DNA of 64,000 bases from JBEKIK01 sp963838495 (GTDB taxonomy: Bacteria > Planctomycetota > Planctomycetia > Pirellulales > Thermoguttaceae). The first letter of the stretch is position 1. Each line of letters starts with the position of its first letter. This document shows positions 1 through 10,987 of the stretch, one piece after another. Under the pieces are notes generated by a model. That model saw only the letters and a program-made list of their open reading frames with translations, ran no database searches and was not told where the DNA came from. Both the position numbers and the translations under genes were made by a program. The DNA is taken from assembly GCA_963838495.1 (NCBI GenBank), contig CAWIRC010000001.1:930001-994000 (forward strand), in the 5' to 3' direction.

Positions 1-3000
1 ATGGCCTTTTCTTACGCCACTTGGCGAAGATCATCGCCAGTCCTGCCATTGCCAAAAGCACCAATGTGCCCGGTTCGGGAACTGGAGATATAGACAACGC
101 AGCCGTCGGTCCGCCGGGCAATGCCTTGATGATTAACGTTGAGCCTGCCCCCAACGTAACGGTATTGCACTTGACGGATCTGGCAGTCAACTCTGCCCCG
201 CCTTCAACGGTCACAGTAGCGGAGGGAGTGTTGATGTCCAGCATGTCCAATATGCCGGCCGACGCAGTAGTGTTGCCGGTATAGGTGGCATTCTGAGTTA
301 TAGTCAGCGTGCCTGAACCCTGTTTCGTCAGTCCGCCGCCGGTGCTGGCTGGATCGAAGGCAAGGATTTTATTAATCGTGACGTCGAATCCGTTGGTGTC
401 GATCTTGGCCCCTGCGGATTGTATCAAGACATTCAACGTGGCGGTGCCGTTTACCGTCATGAAATCTGTGGAAGCGGCGCTGGCTTGCAATATGCCGCCA
501 TTCAGATATAGGTTACCTACGGCGGCGCCGGGGTTTGTCGTGGTCCCGGACACCACTTGAGCGGCTTGCAACAAGCCGCCGTTGAGATAATACGTTCCGG
601 TGCCGGTGGCCTCGCCGAGGTACAAGATGGCGGGGTTGTTAACGGTGCCGGCGTACTGGGTCACGGTTCCGGTCCCGCTTAAGGAACCGACAACGATAAA
701 GTTGAGGCCGGATTTGTTAATTGTGCCCCCGTTAATCGTCAAGGTGCCCGTGGCGAAATCGCGGCCGACGCAGAACCAATTGGCGATGTTGACTGTGGCG
801 TTATTGCTCATGGTCATCTGGCCGGCGTTTCCGGAACCTTCACCGATCCAGAATTCGCCGCCTGGCAGATCGAGCAAGGCGTTTCCGGACATGTTGATGA
901 TGGGCATGCCGCTGGATGCCGGGCACCAGCCCACGACCACAGCTGCGATGTTCGAAGAGGGTTTTACAACCGTGCCGCCTAAGAAATTAAAGGTGGCTGG
1001 GCCGCCTGCGATTCCTCTTCCGACTTCAAACCAGGATTCGTTGAGTCCGAGAGTGCCGCCGGTCATGGTCAGAGTTCCGTTGCTACTGTCTCCGATCCAC
1101 ACTTCACCAGTAACGTTCAATTGGCCGTCGGATATTGTTGCGGTTCCGGTTCCGGAATTTGACCCGACTGTGAAGTTCTCACCGACATTGATCGTGCCGT
1201 TGGTGAGCTTAAAATCACCGTTAGTCCCGCTGCCGTAGCCCACCAGAAGACGCCGCTGTTGACGTTATAAACTGAACCGCTGTTGCCGGCAAATTCCACG
1301 CTGCCGTTGGATACGAAGTAGACTCCGCCAGTGCCGCTGGCGATCGTATTGGTGCCGTTGTTGGTGTATTTTAACAGGCCGGCCCCGGTTTTGATGAATA
1401 ACGCCGAAGTCGCGGCGGAAATCGTGCCGCTTATGGTAATGTTGTTCGCGGTGTCGATCGTGGCGTTTGCCCCGACATTGAGATTCCGGTCGATAGTGGC
1501 GTTCGCTCCGGTGTATTGGAAAGTGCCGCCGTTGATCGTCAAATCGCTGCCTGAGCCGATGGAACAATTCGTCCCTGCAATGGTCAGGGTATTGGCCTGC
1601 AGGATCCCGCCATTGATGACTGTCGTTCCCGAATAGGAATTTGCCCCGCTTAATAGCAGCGTTCCGGGACCAGACTTGGTCAAGACGCGGCCGACCCCGT
1701 CGATTGCCCCGCTGATTGTCAAGACATCGCCGGATTGGGCCACGGAGAATTCCGAATCTCGAGCCATGGTCATATTCACCTGGATTTCGTGGGTACCGGC
1801 ATTGTCCATCACCTTGGGCCCGGCCAAGACCGCGGTGTTCAAGGTGATCGATTGGCTGCTGCTTGAGCCGATGACATAGTTCCGCGAAGAATTGTTGAAA
1901 ATGATCTTGCCCAAAATGGGCGAGATGCTCAGATCAACGTTTCCCGTGGTTCCCAGGAGGGCAAAAACGGCCCTATCGCCCAGATTTTTGGGAATCGCGC
2001 CGGATGCCCAATTGGTTCCGAGGTTATAGGTGCTGGTCGTGCCTTTCCATTCATTGGCCGCGGACAACACCAGGTCTATCGAATTGGCCGACTGCTGAAG
2101 GGTTGCAGTGTAAGATCCCACCGAATCGTCGGTCATGGCGAAATCGGCCAGGCTGCCCGTGCCGAACGTACTAAACGTGATCAGTTGGTAAGTGGTCGCA
2201 GTCGTTGCGGTGCCACTGGTAAAGTTAAATAGATTTCCGAGGCCACCGCTGCTGGAAGCCGAAAGATTACCACTCAAAGTAATCTGATCGCTGCCTCCCG
2301 TAGTGCCAATATCAAAATTCAGTTGAGCGGCGGTCATGGTCAGATTGCTGCCCTGCATAGCGCCTGCGCCGCTGGACGTTCCGGCAACGCCAGGCGACAG
2401 CGTCCCGCGCACCCCGGCAATCGGCGCATTTACAACCAGGTTGGTAAACTGGAAACTGCCCCCCATCGTTGCGCCAGATGCGACGGTCGTGGTGGTCGAT
2501 GATGTTGCAGCCATTATAAGTGTGCCGGCATTAACAAACGTATTGCCGGTGTAATACGTGGGATAATCAATCGTCAGCGTGCCCGAACCGAGTTTGGTCA
2601 ATGATCCGCCGGCACTGGCTGGATCCTCCATCACTATAACTGGAGCGGCGAATCTTATATCGTACCCGTTGGTGTCGATCCTGGCCCCGCCGGGCGATAC
2701 GTAAACGTTTAGAGCGCCAGCACCGTTGCTACTGTTTTGGTAAATGAAGTTGTTGGATGAGGCGGAAGCCTTGAGCGTGCCGCCGTCGAAATAGAAATTA
2801 CCTACGGATCCGGAAGCGCTGTCACCGCCAGTTCCCATTTGGATGCCCTTGGTATAAAGCGTACCGCCGCTCAGGTAATATGTGCCTGTAGCATTGGCGC
2901 CGTCGGTGAGAACGATGGGATTGACCGTGGAATTATAGGTACCTCCGGTCTGGTTCCAAGTTCCATTGGTTGAACCGCCGTAACCTCCGATGCAGAGATA

Positions 3001-3885
3001 TCCCAGACCATTGTAAGTGACTGTGCCCCCGGACTGGTTTACAATTCCTGTGCCGCCGAACCAGCCGATGTAGCTCCAACCCTGGAGGTTTACAACGGCG
3101 TTGTCCTGGATGTTAAGCGTGCCGGTTGTGCCTGCTCCATCCGCCCCCACAAAGAATCGGGTGTCTCCTGAACCTTGGACAGTAAAAGTGGCGTTATTTT
3201 TGACGGTCATTGTGCCCGACGGGGCGGTGCCTCCCGTGCCTCCCAGGAAACGTCCTATAAAGAACCACTTAGCCGACGGGGACGGCTTGAAATTAAAAGT
3301 GGCGTTGTCCTGGACGGTGAGCGTGCCGTTGCCGTTTCTTTGATAGCCTATTTCTACGTCGCCGCCTGTTGCGTTTACAACGGCGCTGCCGGACACGCTC
3401 ATGACGCCGGTAGTGATCGGATCCCCGGCGGCGTTGCTTCCCTCGCCGATATGAAACTCGCCCGTGGTGGTCTGGTTAAGTATGGCGGTCCCCGATAAGT
3501 TGAGGGTGCCGGTTCCGCCCGTGCCCGTGCTTATGGTATTGCCCGTGTAACCTTGGCCGACAATAAGCCAATCCGCCACCGTTAGAGAAGAACTACTCAT
3601 ATTCAGGGTCGCGGACCCTGCGTTCGCACCCAGCCATAACTGGCCCGTGCTGTTTGGCGGAGCGGTAAGTACATCGGCCTCAACGCCATTCTGCATTAAG
3701 GCGATTTGTATCGGTGCAGTAGTTCCAGCCTTGGGAAAATATCCCAAACTCCAATTGCTCCCGGACGAAAAGTCGCTGCCGGGAACCGTAGCGATCCAAT
3801 TGTTCGCTACGTAAGTTTGCGCCTGTGCGATAGTCGGTAGCGCCATAAGCGCCAAAAATAAAAGGATTAACTTAAATCTCACCAT
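1..3885 (-). CDS. Autotransporter-repeat PEP-CTERM surface protein (frameshifted, runs off left edge)
   Basis: A very large secreted protein, about 1,290 residues. The start at 3885 (MVRFKLILLFLALMAL) has an AGGAG ribosome site 9 bases upstream and gives a clean signal peptide ending AQAQ; an ATG further upstream at 3930 is less likely. The body is Gly/Thr/Ser/Asn-rich with repeated units such as LTKLGSGTLTI and GTLNLSG, typical of autotransporter-associated beta-strand repeats (parallel beta-helix). The C-terminus, in a second frame, reads VPEPGTLVLLAMAGLAMIF then KWRKKRP: a PEP-CTERM signal with motif, membrane helix and basic end, read by an exosortase at the inner membrane. The two frames join near 1238-1246, where restoring one G gives FWVGYGSGTNGDF and an uninterrupted repeat domain down to base 1. 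The stop lies beyond the window. Function beyond being a surface or matrix protein is unknown. The frameshift may be an assembly error. Confidence 0.85.
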
Positions 3886-4570
3886 GGTGACGTACTCCTG
3901 TAAATAACAAAGAATTACAATTACGAACATTCTCTTTGTCGAGGATGTTGGGATCTCTCCTGATTCTACGGAAATTTTATTGGTCGCAAAACGAACTAGA
4001 TGTGCATATTACTCCTAAAAAGGAACTTAGCGGAAATAAACCCTCAAAAGGGCTGTCCTGATTTCCCGGGATGAAAAAGAGGCAACCTTGGGAGTCTTTG
4101 CTTTGTTCCAATCAAACCTATTTACACCAGTCTAGACCATGAGTATTAAAGAGCGATAAAATATTTATTCAGGCAATAATACAATGCCCCCATTATTAAC
4201 AATATTTATTAAGGCATCGGCGGGTTTTTTTGTCAATAAAACAACGCGCATAAATTCACTAATATCGCGCAGTCGCCACCCTGCCTGATCAGCCGGAAGG
4301 CTTATCTAACAGTGTAAATAATAATCAGTTACGATTGATGAAAATAATCCTATGATTGTATGCTTAAAAGGCTTTTTTACACTCTTTCTTATTCAAGGCT
4401 GCACTTCTGAACCAGGGCCCCTGACCAATAATGAGCCAAAAAATTGAAGTATCGCGCAGTTAGTGGCCTTATTTGGGGAATGTGTTTGATTTAGCATGAG
4501 ATTCATGGTAGATTGGGGTTTGCTGAGGACTGCGTCAAAAGAGTATTCTGTGCTTGGAAGACGAAAGGCG
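3886..4570. other. Noncoding AT-rich intergenic region
   Basis: Upstream regions of two divergent genes, the leftward PEP-CTERM protein and the rightward GH43 protein. It is clearly AT-richer than the genes and holds no convincing reading frame. Promoters for both genes should lie here but I could not pick out a clear one. Confidence 0.6.
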
Positions 4571-6488
4571 ATGCATCTTCGATCCAAATTCGTCGAAAAC
4601 TCCAGGGCGTTTTTAAGTTTAAGCCAAGGGCTTTTTTTGTCTTTATCCAAGGCTGCGTTGCGCTGGGTTGGCATTTTTCTTGTCGTAATCACGCTCGCCG
4701 TTCCGGCCGCCCGGGCCGCGGACCACCTCGCAATCTCAAACCCACCGGGGGCGCACGATCCTTCAACGTTGATCTATGATGGAAATAATTATTATTTTTT
4801 TTCCACGAATGGTTATATCCCCGTCAGATATTCATCGAACTTGTTCAGCGCTAATCCAGCAACCTTTTCATCCGCGACTCCCTCAACGGTATTTAATTCG
4901 AGTACGTTGCCGGCGTGGACTATTCCTTTCACCACAGATTCAAACGGCCAACACAAAGGGGGTCTTTGGGCGCCCGACATAGCATATTTTAACGGACTAT
5001 ACCACTTGTATTATTCGGCTTCAGCCGTAGGTCATCAAGACTCGGCCATTGGAATGGCTACGAGTCCATCTCTGTCGAGTCCCGTGTGGACCGACCAGGG
5101 CATTGTTATCCAGTCGCATCCCTACTCTCCCGGCGTTCCTGCCAGTCCCTACAACACCATCGATCCCTGCATTTTCCAAAATAGCGACGGGAATTTGTGG
5201 ATGACGTTCGGCTCGTATTGGAATGGGATTTATAAAGTACAACTGAATCCTACGTCAGGCATGTTGCTTACCCCTTCAAATCCCAACCCTGTTCAACTGG
5301 CCAGTCAAGACGGGGGGCCAATCGAAGCTTCGTACATGTACCGCAGGGGCGACTACTATTACTTGTTTGTAAACTTGGGCGTATGGATGACTGACACGTA
5401 TAATATTTGCATGGGCCGAAGCACCGGCATAAATGGCCCGTTCACCGATCAGAGCGGCGTAAGTATGCTCAATAGCGGCGGCACTTTATTGCAGGGAACG
5501 GAAGGTATATATGCCGGTCCCGGACAGTTCGCCGGCATTTCACATAATGGTCAGGATTATTTTTCTTACCATTATTATAATAACGGTAACTCTGGTGATC
5601 CGCGCTTTGGAATCGATTATCTGTATTGGACCAACGATGCCTGGCCCACCACCACGGCTCCGGAGCCGATATGGTGCGGCGCGGCGCTTACACCGGGTGT
5701 GCGAATAATTCAAACAATAATTGGAGCACCCCTAACAACTGGGGCGGAAAAACGCCGACTCCCGGCGCTAACGAATTAAAATTCGGCGCGCTGGTGGCCG
5801 GCGGATACACCGTTTGCCAAAACGATGCTACCGGCACATCCCAGTATAACGCGATTCGCTTCCTATCCTCCACTGCCCCGTTATATACCCCTTCATATAC
5901 GCTGCAAGGAACGGGAATCCGTCTGGTTGGGCCAATCGTAAACACCAGTAACAATGACCAGATCATAAACCTGGACATTATCCTTTATACCAATGCGGGC
6001 TCGATCGACACCGGAACGAAAAAGCTCACAATCGGCGGCATCCTTAGCGAGACCGGCGGGTCCCAAACCTTGACTAAAACCGGCTCCGGCGAACTTGTTT
6101 TAACGGCCAGCAACACTTTCACCGGCCCGACCAACATAAATCAAGGCAAACTGACCCTCGACGGCGGAGACCTGGCCGACGCCTCCACGGTCAATGTCGC
6201 GCCTGGTGCAACGTTGCAGATCATAAGCGGCGCCCGGTCTTGGGCGACATCACCGGACTGGGCGCGACCACCGTCAGCGGCGCGGGTACGGTACTCACTG
6301 CTAATAGCGTCTCGCAAAACACACTCACTCTTGGCGCCGGTGCAACTTTGGTCATAGCCGCAATTCCCGGCGGGCCGCTTGGCGCAGAACTCCGGGCCGT
6401 TCCAGAACCGGAAACTTTGTACATGCTGTTGACGGCCCTGGCGATTGGAGCGCTGATGAGGAAATCATCGCGGAGGATCGGCCGCTGA
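4571..6488 (+). CDS. GH43 arabinan endo-1,5-alpha-L-arabinosidase with beta repeats and PEP-CTERM tail (two frameshifts)
   Basis: Frame-corrected, this is one multidomain extracellular enzyme. The signal peptide (VGIFLVVITLAVPAARAA) precedes a five-bladed GH43 domain of about 330 residues. The three GH43 carboxylates are visible: Asp in AHDPS (about residue 63, base), Asp in NTIDPCIF (about 198, pKa tuner) and Glu in PIEASYMY (about 252, acid). The overall pattern is closest to arabinan endo-1,5-arabinosidases. After a shift at about 5660-5715 the frame continues as NNNWSTPNNWGG and autotransporter-type repeats (LTKTGSGELVLTASNTFTG). After a second shift at about 6232-6236 it ends in VPEPETLYMLLTALAIGALM plus basic residues, a PEP-CTERM signal. 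Both shifts look like a lost base, the second in a C run. The start at 4571 was chosen for the signal peptide. The product probably cuts pectic arabinan at the cell surface; substrate is inferred from family resemblance. Confidence 0.8.
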
Positions 6489-6961
6489 CTTTATCTGTGC
6501 GATCTACCCGTATCCATACAGAAAAGTGATCTCGTCCGACGGCCTTCAAATTTGCCGATAGTGGTCTGAAGAAAAGGGCGGAAATCCCCGCTCGTTTCGG
6601 GAGATGATTCGGTAGAAAGTCTCCTCTCCCTGCCAACCGACCATGCACCGCGACCATGCTTCGTATCGTGCCCTGCCCGTCGGTGCCAAGCGAGGATTAG
6701 GGTGAGGGCAAAATGCCAATCGACGCTGGATCTATAACTTATGCTCGACCCTATGTTGACGTTTTCGCATGCCCGGCCGGTGGAATTCGCGGCAAAGTCG
6801 CCGCGTTTTATTAAGGAGCTCTAACAAATCATCCCCTCTCCCTTTGGGAGAGGGGCTAGGGGTGAGGGCGTTTATGAAAGGATATAAGGTTTTGTTAGAA
6901 CTCCTAAATCATTGGCCGCCTGATTTCAAAACCACCGCGATTACCGGCAAAACTATCCGGC
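6489..6961. other. Intergenic region with two repeat elements
   Basis: No gene seen. About 6630-6712 holds a copy of a short dispersed repeat ending in AGGGTGAGGGC that recurs near 56783-56835. 6814-6905 holds a MITE-like element listed separately. Reading frames across this stretch are translations of the repeats. Confidence 0.6.
6814..6905. repeat. MITE-like element, 92 bp, copy 1
   Basis: Bounded by a 15-bp terminal inverted repeat, AGGAGCTCTAACAAA at 6814-6828 against TTTGTTAGAACTCCT at 6891-6905 (14 of 15 match). Inside is the palindrome CCCTCTCCCTTTGGGAGAGG followed by GGTGAGGGCG and TATAAGGTTTTG. A second copy in opposite orientation lies at about 61407-61511. No coding capacity; it would need a transposase from elsewhere. 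Confidence 0.7.
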
Positions 6962-7001
6962 AAAAGAAAAGGGGCCCATCCCGATAATCGGAATGGGCCC
7001 C
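6962..7001 (-). terminator. Rho-independent terminator of the 276-aa PEP-CTERM gene
   Basis: Read on the minus strand this is a long GC stem (GGGGCCCAT ... ATGGGCCCC, 6971-7001, with an inner CCGA/TCGG pairing) followed by TTTTCTTTT. It lies just 3' of the gene ending at 7034 and faces the same way. Confidence 0.85.
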
Positions 7002-7033
7002 GGTAAACTGCATGATTAATCTGTTAACGGCAG

Positions 7034-7864
7034 TTAACTGCATTTTCTACGAATCAAAGCCAGTCCGCCAAGGAGTCCAAGGCACAGCATTGTGATAGTT
7101 GACGGTTCTGGAACCGCAGATATCAATACCCTGCCGGGATTCGTAACCTCGTCGTATTGGAGTATCCCGTTGGGCGATACGATGTAGCCGCCCGCAACCC
7201 AGGTGGCAACCTGACCGCTGGTATAATAACTATCCGGTATCGACAGTATGCCGCCGGCATTATTTTCATCCAGAGCAAAAATGTTAACCGTGCACACGGT
7301 GTTATTTTGACCTTGCGCTGCGATATTAATGCCACCCGTGGCTGTTATTTCTCCGCCGTGGAGGTTCATGTGGCCACCCAGCCAAGTCCAGCCTGTGGAC
7401 GTGCCCTGACCGCTGTATACGTTGAGGTCAACATTTCCCATACCGTACCACCAGCTGGATCCAAGGCACCACTCCCCGACGGTGATTGAGCCGCCAGTGC
7501 CATTCGCTCCCAGGTTGATAACGGAAACCGGATCAAAAGCTGGGTCGGAAATTGCGGCCATACCGACAAAGCCGAAGCCCGTGTAGGTTCCGCCTTCGAT
7601 ATCAATCGATGCGCCCCATTCAGGAGCCCAAGTGTCGCCCGAACCACTTGAGGCGTTTTCACCCGTGCTGATTAGCGGCATGTTGGCTGGCCCGCGGTCA
7701 ATCCGGACGTTGACAGTATTTGTCGGGTTAGGCACTACTCCCAGCGACCAGTTGGTTGGAACCATCCAGTCTCGGCTTGTTGCACCGGTCCAGTCATTTA
7801 TTTGCGCATACGCGCTGCCGGCCATTACCAGCACTAGAACACAATAAAACAATTTTTTTACCAT
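7034..7864 (-). CDS. PEP-CTERM sorting domain protein
   Basis: An intact 276-residue secreted protein. Signal peptide MVKKLFYCVLVLVMAGSAYA, then a motif WTGATSRDWMVPTNWSLG near the mature N-terminus, which often begins planctomycete PEP-CTERM beta-repeat proteins. The middle is Gly/Asn-rich and probably beta-helical, with three or four Trp/Gly-rich units. The C-terminus is VPEPSTITMLCLGLLGGLAL followed by IRRKCS, a complete PEP-CTERM signal. No catalytic motif is seen. The gene stands alone with its own terminator (6962-7001). No exosortase gene is present in the window, so sorting relies on one elsewhere. Confidence 0.9.
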   Translation of the reverse strand: MVKKLFYCVLVLVMAGSAYAQINDWTGATSRDWMVPTNWSLGVVPNPTNTVNVRIDRGPANMPLISTGENASSGSGDTWAPEWGASIDIEGGTYTGFGFVGMAAISDPAFDPVSVINLGANGTGGSITVGEWCLGSSWWYGMGNVDLNVYSGQGTSTGWTWLGGHMNLHGGEITATGGINIAAQGQNNTVCTVNIFALDENNAGGILSIPDSYYTSGQVATWVAGGYIVSPNGILQYDEVTNPGRVLISAVPEPSTITMLCLGLLGGLALIRRKCS

Positions 7865-8799
7865 AAAACTCTCCCTTTTTTAAAACAACTCATAGATGTA
7901 TATAAAAAACCTTGTACTGTTAAACCGACATCCTCGCCATAAACGCCGGTAAATATCGGATTCTCCACTTGCGAAACAAACCAGAGATATGAATAAATAT
8001 CCCTTTTTGTTTAAATGGAAATGCTGGGAAGGAGAATAATGCAAAAAGAAGACCGCTCTTCAGGCCAAAAGACTGGTGTCTTTTGAGTGACGAGGCTAAC
8101 GCGCCGCTGCGCGATAGAATGATTCGAAATTCTTAACCCCGGACAAGCGGAAAACGCTTCTTAATGCAAGCTAATTCCCAGGAATCCGAATCGCTGCCTC
8201 ACGAAAAGTTGCCAATGTAATTTATAAAAAGAAATGTCAAACGTTTATTTCTACATGAAATTTACATCACTCAGTTGGACGCATTTTACCTCGCTCGAAT
8301 ATCACAATCCCTCAATGATACAAACCTCATATGCATTATTTAGGATAATCCTTTAAAATATATTGTCAATTCATTATTGCGCATATGATATATAATATTG
8401 CGTAATTTTTAGCTTAGCTTGTTACTTATCTGTATAACCCGATTAGGACTCAAAGCCGCTTAGATGTTTCATGGCCTTAAATCCTTAAATGGCCTGGGAA
8501 ACATCACTAATTCACTGCGCAAATTGATTTTGGAGTTATAAGTCACAATTTGACCGCACTTGACGTCGCACTTCCGATATGGCTCAAGTGCAAACTCGTT
8601 TTTTCCAAGCTGTTCTGTTATCGCATTTAATCGAGGATTTCCGAAACACCTTAAATAACCACCTATAAATCGGACATGGCCTTAGTCCGAACAGAACACC
8701 AAATGTACCTTCTTTTTACCGCTGGATAAAATTTCCCTATACCTAACCGCTAGTCAGCGGATTCCGAATCCGCTTGTTGCTTCACCCGCCCAATTCAGC
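7865..8799. other. Noncoding AT-rich stretch
   Basis: Over 900 bases with no supported gene on either strand, many stops in all frames and AT-richer than the neighbours. It separates an intact PEP-CTERM gene from the remnant of another. I see no repeat copy or RNA gene in it. Confidence 0.6.
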
Positions 8800-8935
8800 T
8801 TATCGCCGTTTCCGCCGCCAAAAGAGCGCGAGCGAAATTGCGGCCATGCCGAGCATCATGAACATTGCCGGTTCGGGCAGCGGCACCCAAAGAACTGCAT
8901 CATTTTGTAAACGTCCTCAAACATCTTTTGTACCC
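8800..8935 (-). pseudogene. Orphan PEP-CTERM tail fragment
   Basis: On the minus strand this encodes VPLPEPAMFMMLGMAAISLA followed by LFWRRKRR and a TAA at 8800-8802: PEP motif, membrane helix and basic end of a PEP-CTERM protein. The frame opens only some 13 codons upstream (TGA), so no body remains. It overlaps the 3' end of the integrase pseudogene in another frame. The likely reading is that an integrating element or deletion removed the rest of a PEP-CTERM gene. It is too short to be a protein by itself. Confidence 0.75.
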
Positions 8936-9722
8936 GCTTTTCCTGTTTATCGTGTTCGACAAAAATTCGGGAGGGCATAGTGCCTTTGGCAATCGCCTGA
9001 GAAACGGGCTCTTTTTCGCCGAAAAGCCATTTCCGAAGATGGTCCGACACGGCAAGCAACCGGCTATCGTCGATCCGCTCCCTATAGACCGCGCCCATCG
9101 AAAGCTCTCAATGCCCCAGAATGTAATTTACTGCTACTGGATCTCGGGAAGCGTCGGCTATAGTGTGGAAAACGTGCCGGAGGGTTGCAAATCCAATACC
9201 TTTACGGCGGACCTTTTGGACCTCATTTCCTAAACGGATTGGCCCAAAACGCTTTACCAAATCGTCTCTTAACACCTCAAAGTCATCGACAGCTTAATCA
9301 TTTACAAGTCGATTCTCGCCAAACAAAACAAGCAGTTGGTCGGCTGTCGCTCGATACTCAAGATATGTGCGGATAGCAATCTCACCCGCATCGAGCTTCC
9401 GGCTTTTAGCCGTAAGAAACCGCTCGCGTAATTCACCGACCGTCAGCCTCCCGCCCTTTCCTACGCGTGGGGTTCTACCGGCGTGCAGGTCATCAGCTTA
9501 TGCTTTATAAAATTCTAAAGCCTCTTTCCAACCTTCACCTTCGATACGCTCCATCCGACCGTTATGAATCCGCCCCCAACGGCCGAAGTAATGGATCCGC
9601 CCGAGGATTTTCTTTTGCCAAGCACCGCCAGGGTGCGGCGTAAGGGGAAAATCGAGATAGGGCTTTTCTGGTCAATCCGTCGCGGCTTTACGTCGAGCTT
9701 TTTTCGGGTTAGAATTGTCCAT
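8856..9722 (-). pseudogene. Decayed tyrosine recombinase (integrase) pseudogene
   Basis: A single frame from ATG 9722 (with AGGAGGTG ribosome site) reads as a phage-type integrase broken by four in-frame stops. Pieces in order: PHPGGAWQKKILGRIHYFGR (N-terminal DNA-binding part), LTVGELRERFLTAKSRKLDA, IRTYLEYRATADQLLVLFGE, FGPIRLGNEVQKVRR, then ATLRHVFHTIADASRDP (box II region), and AVYRERIDDSRLLAVSDHLR with the expected catalytic tyrosine. Between EVQKVRR and TLRH about 150 residues of the catalytic core are missing compared with intact relatives. Stops fall after KAATD, FYKA, LVND and ILGH. Several could come from C-to-T changes. The frame is otherwise kept, so this is natural decay, not an assembly artefact. 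It lies about 190 bases from tRNA-Ser, a usual integration target. Confidence 0.85.
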
Positions 9723-9915
9723 ACTACGTCACCTCCTGTTAAGGGGTTAAGGTGGCGTCGCCCCATTCGCCCCTAACCGGACGGGGCAACCTTTAAAGTT
9801 GAGATAGGTAACTGGTGATAGTTACGAAACCGTAAAAATAGTAAAAAACGGTAGTAGAGGGAAAGTAAATACCCTTAAAGATAATAGATATAAGTTATAA
9901 TATACGAATAACTTA

Positions 9916-10002
9916 GGAGAGGTGGCTGAGTGGTCGAAAGCGTCGGTTTGCTAAACCGATGACCGGGAAACTGGTCCGCAGGTTCGAATCCTGTCCTCTC
10001 CG
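9916..10002 (+). tRNA. tRNA-Ser (GCU)
   Basis: 87-nt type II tRNA. Acceptor stem GGAGAGG (9916-9922) pairs with CCTCTCC (9995-10001), discriminator G. The anticodon loop TTGCTAA gives anticodon GCU (codons AGC/AGU). The long variable arm expected of serine tRNAs is present, and the T-loop reads GGTTCGAATCC. CCA is not encoded. Confidence 0.95.
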
Positions 10003-10017
10003 CTTGCAATGAAACAG

Positions 10018-10065
10018 GGTTCGCAAGTACTGAAATTACAAGTACTTGCGAACCTTATGTTTTTT
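10018..10065 (+). terminator. Strong hairpin after tRNA-Ser
   Basis: A perfect 14-bp inverted repeat, GGTTCGCAAGTACT (10018-10031) and AGTACTTGCGAACC (10041-10054), with a 9-nt loop, followed by a T run at about 10060-10065. It begins 16 bases after the tRNA and is placed as its intrinsic terminator. The small frame that starts at 10009 is an accident of this hairpin. Confidence 0.75.
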
Positions 10066-10639
10066 CTGCCTCTCGACTATCCAGGTTTTTTAAAGCGCCT
10101 ATCGGGTAGTGATCGCATAGGGTATTTTCCGGTTAGCTATCTCGGCAGGCTTTTCGCCGGATATACAATCAGCTTTTATCCGCTGGCCGATGAATACAGA
10201 AATCAACCTATCTATTATGGCGCTGTTCACTTTGGTGTAGCGTATCATGTTCGAATAATTTTCACCGGCCGCAAGCGGCCGGGCTAAACGGATGCTACAT
10301 CATCCTGAACATTACACTAAACCCAATCACTTTTCAATTGACGCCGACTGTTTGCCATTTTTTAGAGCAGGCCCATCATTCGTTGAACCTCAGGCAAATT
10401 CGGATACCATGACTATGTCCAAATTTATCGGCAGGCGGCATAAAAATAAGGCGTCAACATCTTTGCATTCGATTTATATTCATTGAGTCAATTGGAGCGA
10501 CAAAACAGGGCAAAGCTGGAATTTATCGTGCCAAGTGCATAAGGATTTTCCCTATGATGCAGGCTATTATTTAACTTTTCGGACCTCTCACCATAAAATT
10601 ACATCGTCTTGAGCCTGATAATCAGAAGGAGCAAAAGCG
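10066..10639. other. Intergenic region with one repeat copy
   Basis: No gene recognised. At about 10265-10307 there is a repeat (CCGCAAGCGGCCGGGCTAAA followed by CATCATCCTGAAC) that recurs near 21797-21840 and in part near 55925-55950. The rest has no visible feature. Confidence 0.5.
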
Positions 10640-10987
10640 ATGATCCGGCTGAAACGAGTTTATGAAAAGCCTTCGCGAAAGGACGGCGAGCGGATCCTGG
10701 TCGATCGGCTGTGGCCGCGCGGTTTGACCAAGGAGCGCGCGGCGGTAAATTTGTGGCTAAAGGACGTGGCCCCAAGCACCGGGCTGCGGAAGTGGTTCGC
10801 TCATGATCCGGCCAAGTGGAAGCCGTTCCAGGCACGTTACCGCAAAGAACTCGGCGAAAAGAAGGATGAGTTGAAGCTGCTAAAGCAGAAGTGCCAAGAG
10901 CGCACCGTCACTTTGGTTTATGGAGCGCGCGATAAGCAACACAACGAGGCCCAGGTTCTAAAAAAGATACTCGAAGGCCGCAAGTGA
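10640..10987 (+). CDS. DUF488 family protein (YeaO-like)
   Basis: 115 residues, the usual length for short DUF488 proteins. Conserved family features are visible: IRLKRVYE at the N-terminus, the hallmark RILVDRLWPRGLTKE, WLKDVAPSTGLRKWF, and the C-terminal VTLVYGARDKQHNEAQVL. The start has a good AAGGAG site. The biochemical role of the family is not established. It precedes the gnd gene by about 100 bases on the same strand but need not share its function. Confidence 0.9.
   Translation: MIRLKRVYEKPSRKDGERILVDRLWPRGLTKERAAVNLWLKDVAPSTGLRKWFAHDPAKWKPFQARYRKELGEKKDELKLLKQKCQERTVTLVYGARDKQHNEAQVLKKILEGRK

Noticed and set aside
600..1238. Proline/valine-rich plus-strand frame opposite the PEP-CTERM protein
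   Set aside because: It is the complement of the Gly/Thr-rich repeats. The minus-strand frame has a signal peptide and a PEP-CTERM end.
10009..10287. Reading frame of 92 codons after tRNA-Ser
   Set aside because: It starts within the tRNA terminator hairpin, has no ribosome site and its product has no family features.
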